This document shows positions 47,838 to 55,839 of a stretch of DNA of 64,000 nucleotides, one piece after another. Positions within the stretch are counted from its first letter, which is position 1; each line of letters starts with the position of its first letter. Both the position numbers and the translations under genes were made by a program. This DNA comes from an uncultured Desulfovibrio sp. (GTDB taxonomy: Bacteria > Desulfobacterota > Desulfovibrionia > Desulfovibrionales > Desulfovibrionaceae), in contig CAJXYU010000006.1 in assembly GCA_913063155.1 (NCBI GenBank), positions 62,001 to 126,000 on the forward strand, given 5' to 3'. Below the pieces are notes generated by a model. The model was not told the origin of the DNA. It ran no database searches and saw nothing but the letters and a program-made list of their open reading frames with translations.

Positions 47838-48161
47838 ATGAACCGCAAGGCAATCACCTTTATCGGGGCGCTGCTCATCACCATTTCCGCCGTAAGCATG
47901 GCTTTTGCTTTCGGCGGCGGCAATGCCCGCAAGGGAAAATTCCTGTACCGCAAAAACTGCCGTTCCTGCCACGGCAAGACGGCTTCCGACCTGAGCCCAG
48001 CCTCAATGGTCCAGGCCGACTGGAAAGCCACTTTCGAGGATGTCTCCAAGATCCCCTGCAACAAGGACTGGCAGGGACTTCCGGAGAAGGACATCAACGA
48101 CATTTTCACCTATCTGCATGATTATGCAAAGGACTCTCCCACCCCTGCAAAGTGCAGCTAG
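47838..48161 (+). CDS. Small periplasmic monohaem c-type cytochrome
   Basis: The 107-residue protein has a signal peptide (IGALLITISAVSMAFA) and one haem-c site, CRSCH, at about residues 41-45. The fold is short, with a C-terminal helix containing DIFTYLHDYAKD. It probably carries electrons to or from the molybdoenzyme encoded next. GGGAGGA precedes the ATG. A hairpin at 48172-48202 separates it from that gene. Confidence 0.9.
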   Translation: MNRKAITFIGALLITISAVSMAFAFGGGNARKGKFLYRKNCRSCHGKTASDLSPASMVQADWKATFEDVSKIPCNKDWQGLPEKDINDIFTYLHDYAKDSPTPAKCS

Positions 48162-48171
48162 GGTCCCTCGC

Positions 48172-48202
48172 GCCGCGGCCGGGTGCTCACTCCGGTCGCG
48201 GC
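48172..48202 (+). other. Hairpin between the cytochrome and molybdoenzyme genes
   Basis: GCCGCGGCCGG and CCGGTCGCGGC pair over 11 bp with one wobble and a nine-base loop, with no T-run. It probably sets the expression ratio of the cytochrome against the rest of the operon. Confidence 0.5.
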
Positions 48203-48248
48203 TTCCTGCTGCCGCAATCTGGAGCATGCATGATTTCAGGGAGGTACA

Positions 48249-50447
48249 ATGCAAAACCAAAACAAGGTGAAACTTTCCAGGCGCGACTTTTTCAAGGCCT
48301 CGGGGCTTGCGGCGGCCGGTATTTCCGGAGGCGGCCTGCTGGGCGGCCTGACTCCCGCCAGGGCAAAAGGGGCCACTCCGCCACCCATGTGGGAATCACG
48401 TTACTCCGCGTGTGACATGTGCTTCAACAAGTGCGGGCTCATTGCACGGGTCGAGAAAGGCGTAGTCACCAAGTTGGACCCCAACCCAAAATTCCTCAAG
48501 TCGCGCGGCATGCTCTGCGCGCGCGGCAATGCGGGAATCGCGCAGGTCTACGACCCGGACCGGCTCAAGCACCCGTTGTTGCGCAAAGGAGCTCGCGGCG
48601 AAGGCAAATGGCAGCGCATCCCCTGGGATGAAGCCATCGACATGGCCGCCCAAAAAATGCAGGAAATCCGTAAGAAGCACTCTCCTTGCGGGCATCTGTT
48701 CACTGCCGGAGCCGACTTGCAGAGTCAATTCGTGGGCCGCTTCGCGGAGGTGTATGGTTCGTACAACGTCACCTCGCACGAATCCCTGTGCCTCCTGAGC
48801 GGCACCCGCGGATTCCTCGATACCTTCGGCGAAGTGCCTTTCGCCGACCTGCTCAATTCCAAGTACGTGATCATGGCCGGGGCCAACCGCTTCGAGGCCC
48901 TGGTCACTCCGGACTCAATCGACCTCATGACCGCCATGCGGGAAAACGGGCTCAAGCTCGTGGTCCTGGACCCGCGCTACACCAAGACGGCGGCGCTGGC
49001 CCACGAATGGTACCCGATACGGCCGGGCACGGACATGATCTTCATGTTGGCGCTCATGCACGTTATCATCGACGAAAAGCTTTTCGACAGGCAGTGGATC
49101 GAGGAAAAGACTTACGGCATCGAGCAGCTTTCCGAACATGTGAAACAGTACACCCCGCAATATGCCGCCCAGGAATGCGGCGTGCCTGCCGAAGACATTG
49201 CCCGCATCGCCCGCGAACTGGCAGCTGACGCACCGCGCTCCATGGTCTACCCTGGACGCCGTTCCTCGGACTACGAAAACTCCAGTCAGATCAGGCGCAG
49301 CTTCGCGCTGGTCAACGGACTGCTGGGAAACTGGGACAAACCCGGCGGGCTTCTGGCCGCTCGCGCCGTGGGCCTCAAGGGGGTTCCCTACGACCCGCCG
49401 TGGTACGACGAAAACCCGGACGACCGTATCGACGCCCATGCCGCACCGGCCCTCTTCGAGCATGATGGTTCCTTTGTTCTCACCCGCGAGGCCGTGCTCA
49501 AAGGCGAGCCCTATCCCATCAAGGGCTGGTTCATCTACAAGACCAACCCCATGGTCAACGCACCCAACCGCAAAAAGACCATCCAGATGATGGAACAAAT
49601 GGACTTCGTCACCGTTGTGGACATCACCATGAGCGACACGGCCTGGATGGCCGACCTGGTGCTGCCGTCCCAGAGCTACCTGGAGCGCCAGGACCCGTGT
49701 TCCGGTCTCCAGGGCTCGGTGGCCTGCGCCTGCGTCATCAAGCGCGACCCGGTCATCGATCCGCTCTACGAGTCCCGTCCGGTGTTCAACATCCTCAAGG
49801 ACATCGCAGGAAAATTGGAATTGGGCGAATACTTCGACTTCAACATCCCCGGATACCGCAAGCAGCAGCTGCGAGACCTGCCGGACGCCGAGGCGGCCAT
49901 GGACCGCGACGGAGTCTACTACAACCCCAGCAAAGTCTACGGCATCTACGAAGACCGCATCTACAAGACCACCAGCCACAAGATCGAGCTCTACAACCAG
50001 CGGTACGAACAGATGGGCCTCGACCCTTTGCCCGTGTACACGCCGCCGCAGAAGATTCCCGAAAGCCGATTCCGCCTGGTGGTGGGCCGCAACGCCTACT
50101 TCACCCACGGCTCCACCTGCAACAACGCCCTGCTGCACGAACTCACCCCGGAAAACGTGCTTTGGCTGAATCCCGACGCCGCCAAAATTCTCGGCGTCAG
50201 GGACGGGGAAACCGTGGAGGTGAGCAGTTCCGTGGGCCGCGGCGAAATCAAGGCCAAGGTCACGGAAGCCATCCGCAAGGACACGGTGTTCATGTACACC
50301 GGCTTCGGCCCGCTTTCCAAAGGTCTGAGCCTGATCCAGAATTCGGGCGCGAGCATCGCTGCCTTGCTGGAAGACCAGCATGACGCCATTTCCGGCAACG
50401 CCGCCATGCACGAGACCTTCGTCACCGTAACAAGGAAGGTGGCATAA
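48249..50447 (+). CDS. Psr/Phs-like molybdopterin oxidoreductase catalytic subunit
   Basis: The 732-residue protein begins with a twin-arginine signal (LSRRDFFKASGLAAAG), so it is exported folded. C55, C58, C62 and C90 form the 4Fe-4S site, and Cys181 in HESLCLLSG is the likely molybdenum ligand, as in polysulfide and thiosulfate reductases (PsrA, PhsA). DMSO/arsenate-type alternatives cannot be fully excluded, but the rhodaneses and CstR-like regulator nearby favour a sulfur substrate. The ferredoxin subunit gene overlaps its stop. Confidence 0.92.
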   Translation: MQNQNKVKLSRRDFFKASGLAAAGISGGGLLGGLTPARAKGATPPPMWESRYSACDMCFNKCGLIARVEKGVVTKLDPNPKFLKSRGMLCARGNAGIAQVYDPDRLKHPLLRKGARGEGKWQRIPWDEAIDMAAQKMQEIRKKHSPCGHLFTAGADLQSQFVGRFAEVYGSYNVTSHESLCLLSGTRGFLDTFGEVPFADLLNSKYVIMAGANRFEALVTPDSIDLMTAMRENGLKLVVLDPRYTKTAALAHEWYPIRPGTDMIFMLALMHVIIDEKLFDRQWIEEKTYGIEQLSEHVKQYTPQYAAQECGVPAEDIARIARELAADAPRSMVYPGRRSSDYENSSQIRRSFALVNGLLGNWDKPGGLLAARAVGLKGVPYDPPWYDENPDDRIDAHAAPALFEHDGSFVLTREAVLKGEPYPIKGWFIYKTNPMVNAPNRKKTIQMMEQMDFVTVVDITMSDTAWMADLVLPSQSYLERQDPCSGLQGSVACACVIKRDPVIDPLYESRPVFNILKDIAGKLELGEYFDFNIPGYRKQQLRDLPDAEAAMDRDGVYYNPSKVYGIYEDRIYKTTSHKIELYNQRYEQMGLDPLPVYTPPQKIPESRFRLVVGRNAYFTHGSTCNNALLHELTPENVLWLNPDAAKILGVRDGETVEVSSSVGRGEIKAKVTEAIRKDTVFMYTGFGPLSKGLSLIQNSGASIAALLEDQHDAISGNAAMHETFVTVTRKVA

Positions 50448-51208
50448 TGGCCAAGCAGCAATTCGCCATGGTGATCGACTCGTCCAAGTGTATAGACTGC
50501 AAAGGCTGCGTGATCTCCTGCAAGGTGGCCAACAAGGTTCCCGAAGGTTTCTCGCGCAACTGGATCAAAGCGTCCGTTCCCGCCTTCTCCATGGGCCCCC
50601 GGACGCGGACCCACTTCCAGCCCGGCGCATGCATGCACTGCGACACCCCCACCTGCGTCCAGGCCTGCCCCACCGGGGCAACCTACAAGGACGCCGAAAC
50701 GGGCATCGTGGAAATAGACAACTCGCTCTGCATAGGCTGCGGCAACTGCATCCCGGCCTGTCCCTACGGCGCGAGGTTCCGCAACACGGCCATCAGGAAG
50801 GCCGACAAATGCGACTATTGTCCGGAACGCCGGGCCGCAGGACTGCTGCCCGCCTGCGTGGACACCTGCCCCACCAAGGCGCGGGTGTTCGGCGACATCA
50901 ACAACCCGGATTCCGAGGTCTCCCGCATGCTGTCGAGGAACAAGGGTAAGGTGATCAAGATCGTCAACGCGCAGACCGACACCAAACCGAACATGTACTA
51001 CATCGGAGAGACCGCTCCCACGGACTGGACCACCGCAGCAGTCGTGCCCGCGTCCATGACGGTCATGAAGGAGGTCTCGCCTCTCATCAAGGGCATCGTG
51101 GGGCTTTCCGGCCTGGGCGTGCTGGCCATGCTCGGCAGGCAGTTCCTGGCCGGCTCCTCCGATAGTCACGAACCCGAACATCACGATGAGGAGGCTCGTC
51201 ATGACTAG
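50447..51208 (+). CDS. 4Fe-4S ferredoxin subunit with C-terminal membrane span
   Basis: The 253-residue electron-transfer subunit has four cysteine clusters: KCIDCKGCVISCK, HCDTPTCVQACPTG, LCIGCGNCIPACPYG and CDYCPERRAAGLLPACVDTCP. It is like PhsB, NrfC and DmsB. A C-terminal hydrophobic segment (GIVGLSGLGVLAMLGRQFLAG) would anchor it to the membrane, as in some formate dehydrogenase beta subunits. It starts on the last base of the molybdoenzyme gene and overlaps the cytochrome b gene by eight bases. Confidence 0.93.
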   Translation: MAKQQFAMVIDSSKCIDCKGCVISCKVANKVPEGFSRNWIKASVPAFSMGPRTRTHFQPGACMHCDTPTCVQACPTGATYKDAETGIVEIDNSLCIGCGNCIPACPYGARFRNTAIRKADKCDYCPERRAAGLLPACVDTCPTKARVFGDINNPDSEVSRMLSRNKGKVIKIVNAQTDTKPNMYYIGETAPTDWTTAAVVPASMTVMKEVSPLIKGIVGLSGLGVLAMLGRQFLAGSSDSHEPEHHDEEARHD

Positions 51209-51929
51209 GCTCTTCAAACGTCACGACAAGTCGGACATCTTCATCCACTGGTTCAACGCCGCCTGCTGGCTGCTTCTGCTCGTCACGGGCGTGGGACTCA
51301 TCGGCAACCCGGACATCGACCCGGTGGGAAGCTGGTATCCGGATACCCTGCGCACCCTGGTGGGCGGAGGGGGCAACCTGCTGACCATTCATGTGGTTAT
51401 AGGGTTCGCCTGGATTCTCGGATTCCTATGGTATCTGACCGTCAACGCGCGCGGAGCGGCGTTCTTCCTGCGCGAGGTGTTCATGGTTTCCCCGGCCCGC
51501 GACATGGCCTGGATGATCAAGAAGATGGTGCTCATGACCCTGGGCCCCAAGCCCCTGAAGATGATCGGCATGGCCCCGGAATTGCCCGAACAGGGGTTCT
51601 ACAACATGGGTCAGAAGGCCTTTGCGCAGGCCAGCGTGGTGGGCGGCGTCGTCATCGCCGTCACCGGCGTGATCATGTTCCTCTCGGACAAGGTCTTCAC
51701 TGCGGAAACCGCCTGGATCGTCAGTTGGTCCGTCACCCTGCACTACATCGCCGTAGGCCTGGTCTTTGCCGGGCTGCTGGTGCACGTGTACATGGCCGCC
51801 ATCTCGCCGGAGGAACGCCCGGGCTTCCGGTCCATGTTCACCGGTCATGTCCCCGAGGACTACGCCAGGCACCATCACGGTTTGTGGTACAGGGAAATAA
51901 GCTCCGAACCCGCCGCCAAGGGCGAGTGA
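51201..51929 (+). CDS. Cytochrome b membrane subunit (FdnI/PhsC-like)
   Basis: The 242-residue integral protein has four membrane spans with His residues in the first (DIFIHWFNAACW) and last (SVTLHYIAVGL, HVYMAAISPEE), suited to two b haems, as in formate dehydrogenase gamma and PhsC. It would exchange electrons between quinone and the periplasmic enzyme. The ATG at 51201 follows GAGGAGG and overlaps the ferredoxin gene. Confidence 0.92.
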   Translation: MTRLFKRHDKSDIFIHWFNAACWLLLLVTGVGLIGNPDIDPVGSWYPDTLRTLVGGGGNLLTIHVVIGFAWILGFLWYLTVNARGAAFFLREVFMVSPARDMAWMIKKMVLMTLGPKPLKMIGMAPELPEQGFYNMGQKAFAQASVVGGVVIAVTGVIMFLSDKVFTAETAWIVSWSVTLHYIAVGLVFAGLLVHVYMAAISPEERPGFRSMFTGHVPEDYARHHHGLWYREISSEPAAKGE

Positions 51930-52092
51930 ATATCGGATAAAAGGCTCTTTTGATGGATATGAAGCAATACGCAAGGAAGTAGACGGGACCGAAGCGTATC
52001 GAACTATACGCGAGGAGACCCCCTTTTCACGGCGATGACGCAGACATGCCTATATGAAGAGCCGCAGAAACATTACAGGAGGGAGTAAGAAC

Positions 52093-53199
52093 ATGACCAT
52101 CAACAAACTGCCCCGTGCACTCGGCGCGCTGTTCGTGAGCTTCATGCTCCTGGCCGCCATGCCGCTCATGGCGTCCGCCGGCGAGTCGAAGTCCTTCAAG
52201 AAATTCCCGGAGATCGTGGACTACAAATTCGTGGCCAAGTACGCCAAGGTGCCCAGGCCCGCCAAGTCTCTGATCATCGACTCGCGTCCGTACAAACCCA
52301 AATACGTGGCCGGTTTCGTTCCGTCGGCGGTGAGCATTCCCGCGTCCCAGTTCGACAAGATGACGGACCAACTTCCCAAGAACAAGAGCACCCTGCTCAT
52401 CTTCTACTGCGGCGGCCTCAAGTGCCCGCTCTCCCATAAATCCGCGTTCAAGGCACGCGAACTGGGCTATACCAACGTCAAGGTCTACGCCAAGGGTTTC
52501 CCGGACTGGAAGAAAAACGCCCTGTACCATTCCATAGGCCTGGAAACGCTGAAGGCCAAGATGGAAGCCGGTGAAAACTACATGCTGGTGGACGCCCGCC
52601 CCCTCAAGAAATTCCTGGACGGCGCCATTCCGTCGGCCATCAGCATCCCTGAGAGGCAGTTCTCCGAAAAACGGGGCATGCTGCCCGCAGACAAGGCGAA
52701 TACCGAGGTCATCTACTATTGCGGCGGCTTCAAGTGCCCACTTTCCCACAAATCCGCGATCAAGGCACGCTACCTGGGTTACAAGAATGTGGTCGTGGCC
52801 GAGGCCGGTTATCCCGGCTGGAAGGAGCTGTATGGTGTGGGCGCGGGCGTGCAGGCCCAGGCCGGAGAGATGGAAGGCTCCATTGACACGGAACAGTTCC
52901 TGACAGTGCTCAAGGGAAACCCGGACCAGTTCCTGTTCATCGATGTACGCTCCCCCGAGGAATATGCGGCAGGGCATTTTCCGCCCGCCATCAACATCCC
53001 GGTGGACGACCTGGAGAAGCGCATCGACGAAATTCCCACGGATAAACCCATCGTTTTCTCCTGCGCCTCGGGCGCGCGCGCGGGAGAGGCCTACTACATG
53101 TTCAAGGATATGCGTCCGGACGTGAAGGAAGTGTTCTATCTGGAGGCGACCAACGAATTCACCGAGGACAACCAGTATACGGTAACGCCCAACAAGTAG
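52093..53199 (+). CDS. Periplasmic triple-rhodanese-domain protein
   Basis: The 368-residue protein has a signal peptide to about residue 29 and three rhodanese domains. The first two share the unusual active-site loop YCGGLKCPLSHKSA or YCGGFKCPLSHKSA (C106/C111 and C210/C215), which puts a second Cys five residues after the catalytic one. The third has a standard loop, SCASGARAGEA (C324). It would carry or transfer sulfane sulfur in the periplasm, probably feeding or receiving from the molybdoenzyme. AGGAGGGAG precedes the ATG at 52093. A 163-base gap from the cytochrome b gene has only a short palindrome. Confidence 0.9.
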   Translation: MTINKLPRALGALFVSFMLLAAMPLMASAGESKSFKKFPEIVDYKFVAKYAKVPRPAKSLIIDSRPYKPKYVAGFVPSAVSIPASQFDKMTDQLPKNKSTLLIFYCGGLKCPLSHKSAFKARELGYTNVKVYAKGFPDWKKNALYHSIGLETLKAKMEAGENYMLVDARPLKKFLDGAIPSAISIPERQFSEKRGMLPADKANTEVIYYCGGFKCPLSHKSAIKARYLGYKNVVVAEAGYPGWKELYGVGAGVQAQAGEMEGSIDTEQFLTVLKGNPDQFLFIDVRSPEEYAAGHFPPAINIPVDDLEKRIDEIPTDKPIVFSCASGARAGEAYYMFKDMRPDVKEVFYLEATNEFTEDNQYTVTPNK

Positions 53200-53275
53200 T
53201 CGACATCACATGAACAGCCTGTCCATGACCTCGGGCAGGCCGTTCACGAGAACCCAGCCTGACGAGGAGGCGGCT

Positions 53276-54280
53276 ATGAGATGCAGCAGAGCAGTCGTCC
53301 ATCTGGCCATGGTGGTCATGGCCGCAACCGCCCTCCTCGCCGGGCAGGCATCCGCCGCCGATGAAATCTGGTGGCGGGACAGCCTGGAAAAGGCGGAACG
53401 CGAAGGATACAAGGTGGTGACCCTGCAGGGGCTGGCAGAAAGGCTGCAACAAACCCCGCCCCCGCTTCTCCTCGACGTGAGGCCCGATTACGAATACAGG
53501 AGCGGGCACATTCCCGGTGCATCCAATCTCGAATTCGACCTGGGCGACAAACTCCAACTCAACCAAGCCAAAAAGCAGGCTTTCCAGGATCTGGCCGGCC
53601 CGGACAAGGCGAGGGCCGTCATCATCTACTGCCGGAGCATCAGTTGCATCCGCAGCGAAATAGCGGCGCGATGGGCCGTCAGGCTCGGGTACACCAATGT
53701 GGCGCGCTTCCCGGCCGGTTGGTACGAGTGGAAACGGCGCCACCCCGAGGACGCACCCAAGGAACCTCAAAAGCGGGTGTTGGGAGTGGGCGAATACTTC
53801 CCGGAATGCAGGCTGGCCATTCTCGGCAGCGAAGAAGACCGGAAGTACCTGGACATGCCCGAGGACAGCAAGTGGCTGGCGTTGCAGGACGTACCCGCTG
53901 AATACGTACTCATTGAGTTCTACAACAGCCTCTGCCAGGACTGCGTACGCCAGACCAATGCCATGAACGACTACTACCGGCGCATCGAGGAGGATCCGGC
54001 CATGCGGGGCAGGATCAAGGTCATGGGTATCGGTGTGTTCAACACCAAACGGGCCGTGGTCAAATTCCGCAAGAAAAACAAGGTACTCTTCCCGCTTTTT
54101 TCGGACCGCAACGGCTTGGTCTTCGAATGCCTGGGCCAGACCAGCCTGCCCTTGGCCTACCTGGTCAGAAAAGATGCGGCCGGACGTAGGGTCATCGTGC
54201 ACATGCGCACGGACTTTCAAAACGCACAGGGCGACTTCTACAGGCAGATACGGAACATCGTTACCGCCGGTGGTGGCTAG
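53276..54280 (+). CDS. Secreted rhodanese-thioredoxin-like fusion protein
   Basis: The 334-residue protein has a signal peptide (VVHLAMVVMAATALLAGQASA), a rhodanese domain (about 45-155) with YCRSISCIRSE (C119, C124) and a C-terminal thioredoxin-like or AhpC/TlpA-like domain with the CQDC motif (C220, C223) in EFYNSLCQDCVRQ. The combination suggests persulfide transfer from Cys119 and reduction by the CxxC. The ATG at 53276 follows GAGGAGG; the ORF-track start at 53210 has no signal peptide at its N-terminus. It overlaps the convergent torD-like gene by 20 bases. Confidence 0.88.
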   Translation: MRCSRAVVHLAMVVMAATALLAGQASAADEIWWRDSLEKAEREGYKVVTLQGLAERLQQTPPPLLLDVRPDYEYRSGHIPGASNLEFDLGDKLQLNQAKKQAFQDLAGPDKARAVIIYCRSISCIRSEIAARWAVRLGYTNVARFPAGWYEWKRRHPEDAPKEPQKRVLGVGEYFPECRLAILGSEEDRKYLDMPEDSKWLALQDVPAEYVLIEFYNSLCQDCVRQTNAMNDYYRRIEEDPAMRGRIKVMGIGVFNTKRAVVKFRKKNKVLFPLFSDRNGLVFECLGQTSLPLAYLVRKDAAGRRVIVHMRTDFQNAQGDFYRQIRNIVTAGGG

Positions 54281-54926
54281 GACCTTCGGCAAGCAACTCC
54301 AATACGGCCACGAGCAGGCCGGCGGCTCTTTGAAAAAAGCCTTCGGGGGCGGCCTCACCGACCGAAGCGGCAAAAAGGCGAACCCAGGGAAGCATGACGG
54401 TTCCGGCGAACAGAACGCCGTGCTCAAGCCTCTTGTCGTCCCGCATGCCCCAGGCCTTGGAAAGCTGAAAATAGAGATACTCCAGCTCGATGCCCAGGTG
54501 ATCGGGCGGTTCGTTGGACGGGCCTCCCACTTCCAGCCCGGCCTCCTGCAACCGGTCGCGCATACGCAGGGCGGAATCACCCATGACCGCGTGGTCTTGC
54601 GAGACATGGCAGGACTCGTACAACGGGGCGGGCACTCCGCCGCCGGCGCTGATGAACAGACGCACGTACTCGGGCTCCAGATCGGAGCAGAAACGCCCGG
54701 CAGCGTCCCGGCCCCTGTCCGGTCCGGGAATGGAAGCTTGCAGATTTTCCAACGCGGCCTTAAGGTGTGGCTCGTCCAGAGGGTTGGTGGAAACCAGTTG
54801 AGGGATTCCTTCCAGAATCATGCCCGCGCAAGTCTGCGCATCGGGCCCACGAAAGATCACCGCCAGGAGCTCAATGCAGTCGAGCAGGAAAAGCCGCCGA
54901 TCGTATATGGCCGGGGACGCATTCAT
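54261..54926 (-). CDS. TorD/DmsD-family molybdoenzyme chaperone
   Basis: The 221-residue protein is largely helical and has the TorD-family features EPEYVRLFISAGGGVPAPLYESCH and DHLGIELEYLYFQL. These chaperones bind the Tat signal and apo-form of a molybdoenzyme until its cofactor is inserted. The partner is surely the molybdopterin oxidoreductase at 48249. It is on the opposite strand, divergent from the CstR-like gene. Confidence 0.9.
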   Translation of the reverse strand: MNASPAIYDRRLFLLDCIELLAVIFRGPDAQTCAGMILEGIPQLVSTNPLDEPHLKAALENLQASIPGPDRGRDAAGRFCSDLEPEYVRLFISAGGGVPAPLYESCHVSQDHAVMGDSALRMRDRLQEAGLEVGGPSNEPPDHLGIELEYLYFQLSKAWGMRDDKRLEHGVLFAGTVMLPWVRLFAASVGEAAPEGFFQRAAGLLVAVLELLAEGPSHHRR

Positions 54927-55027
54927 GAAACTGCCTTTTCGTTAACTTTTTGAAAGGCGTAAGTATATTTTATTTCACTGGACGAGACAAGAAGAACACA
55001 ACCATGAAAGGGCTCCGGGAGCTGACT

Positions 55028-55327
55028 ATGGCGCTACCTCAAAACTACGAGCAGGAACAGGAACAGATAAAGAAAAACGTCCTTTCGCGCCTCAAACGCG
55101 TGGAGGGTCAGGTACGCGGCATTCAACGCATGATCGACGAAGGCAAGGAGTGCCAGGACATCCTGGTGCAGGTCCGCGCCGTGCGTTCCGCCCTGCAATC
55201 CACCAATGCGCTCATTCTCAAGCGCTACCTGATGAAGTGCCACGCCGAGTCCGTCAACGAAGGTGAAGACGGTTACAACAAGCTCGAAGACGTCATCAAG
55301 GTGCTCACCAATTTTCTGGACGGATAA
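55028..55327 (+). CDS. CsoR-family repressor with CstR (persulfide-sensor) signature
   Basis: The 99-residue all-helical protein has the family sequence LKRVEGQVRGIQRMIDEGKECQDILVQV. C42 and C71 are 29 residues apart, exactly as the Cys pair in CsoR and CstR. The copper-binding His, which lies four residues before the second Cys in CsoR, is Tyr67 here. Loss of that His is typical of CstR, which reacts with persulfides instead of copper. Rhodanese and molybdoenzyme neighbours agree. I prefer the ATG at 55028, six bases after GGGAG. It probably represses at 47766-47804. Confidence 0.9.
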   Translation: MALPQNYEQEQEQIKKNVLSRLKRVEGQVRGIQRMIDEGKECQDILVQVRAVRSALQSTNALILKRYLMKCHAESVNEGEDGYNKLEDVIKVLTNFLDG

Positions 55328-55639
55328 TCAGGCTGTCCATAAGGGCACAACAGCTGTGTCACTGCTGAAAATGCAGTCCCTCACGTATTCGATGATACGC
55401 GTCGGGCCTGCATTTCTCTTGTTCCTTGTTTTTGCACCCTTCTGGACAACCTGAAGCCTGAGGCAAAACCAAACCGTTATCCGACCTCGCCATGGTTGAT
55501 TATAATTTTCATTCTCGTATTGACGAAAACCCGAACCGATTTATTCTATACCTAAGTTCATTAACGGATTCCGACAGCCCGACCATGCGTGCATGAAGTA
55601 TCGGGACTGATTCGACAACCTCCGACCTTGGGGGACAGT
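55328..55639. other. Gene-free gap after the CstR-like gene
   Basis: In these 312 bases I see no supported gene, no clear terminator and no strong promoter. AT content rises towards 55500-55560. A sigma-70 promoter for the small ORF at 55640 could lie here but I could not place one. Confidence 0.5.
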
Positions 55640-55753
55640 ATGCCCAACATGGATTACCCCGGACCGTGCCTGTCCTGCATCGACTCCTGCGGGGAAGTGT
55701 GGGATAATCAGGATTATCGGACGAGAGACGACTCGGAAGATGAAGAGCATTGA
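55640..55753 (+). CDS. Candidate 37-residue Cys-containing microprotein
   Basis: An ATG at 55640, preceded by GGGG with suitable spacing, opens a 37-codon frame: MPNMDYPGPCLSCIDSCGEV..., with three Cys (CLSCIDSC) and an acidic tail (DDSEDEEH). It is too short for the ORF track. A terminator-like hairpin with TTTT follows at 55796-55821, which supports a short transcript. CxxCxxxC could bind iron-sulfur or zinc. No family is known to me; it may be a chance ORF. Confidence 0.4.
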   Translation: MPNMDYPGPCLSCIDSCGEVWDNQDYRTRDDSEDEEH

Positions 55754-55795
55754 ATGAACCGCCTCGTCTTTGGAGGCGAAAGTCGCAAACCGGAG

Positions 55796-55821
55796 GCCCT
55801 GCCGTTCTCGGCGGGGCTTTT
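55796..55821 (+). terminator. Terminator after the microprotein ORF
   Basis: GCCCTGCCG pairs with CGGCGGGGC (one G-U) around TTCT and is followed by TTTT. It also lies just past the 3' end of the minus-strand binding-protein gene. Confidence 0.6.
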
Positions 55822-55839
55822 CCGCTTCCAACCCGCAAG

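Noticed and set aside
48915-50411. 498-residue minus-strand ORF
   Set aside because: Antisense to the molybdoenzyme gene; no motifs or ribosome-binding site.
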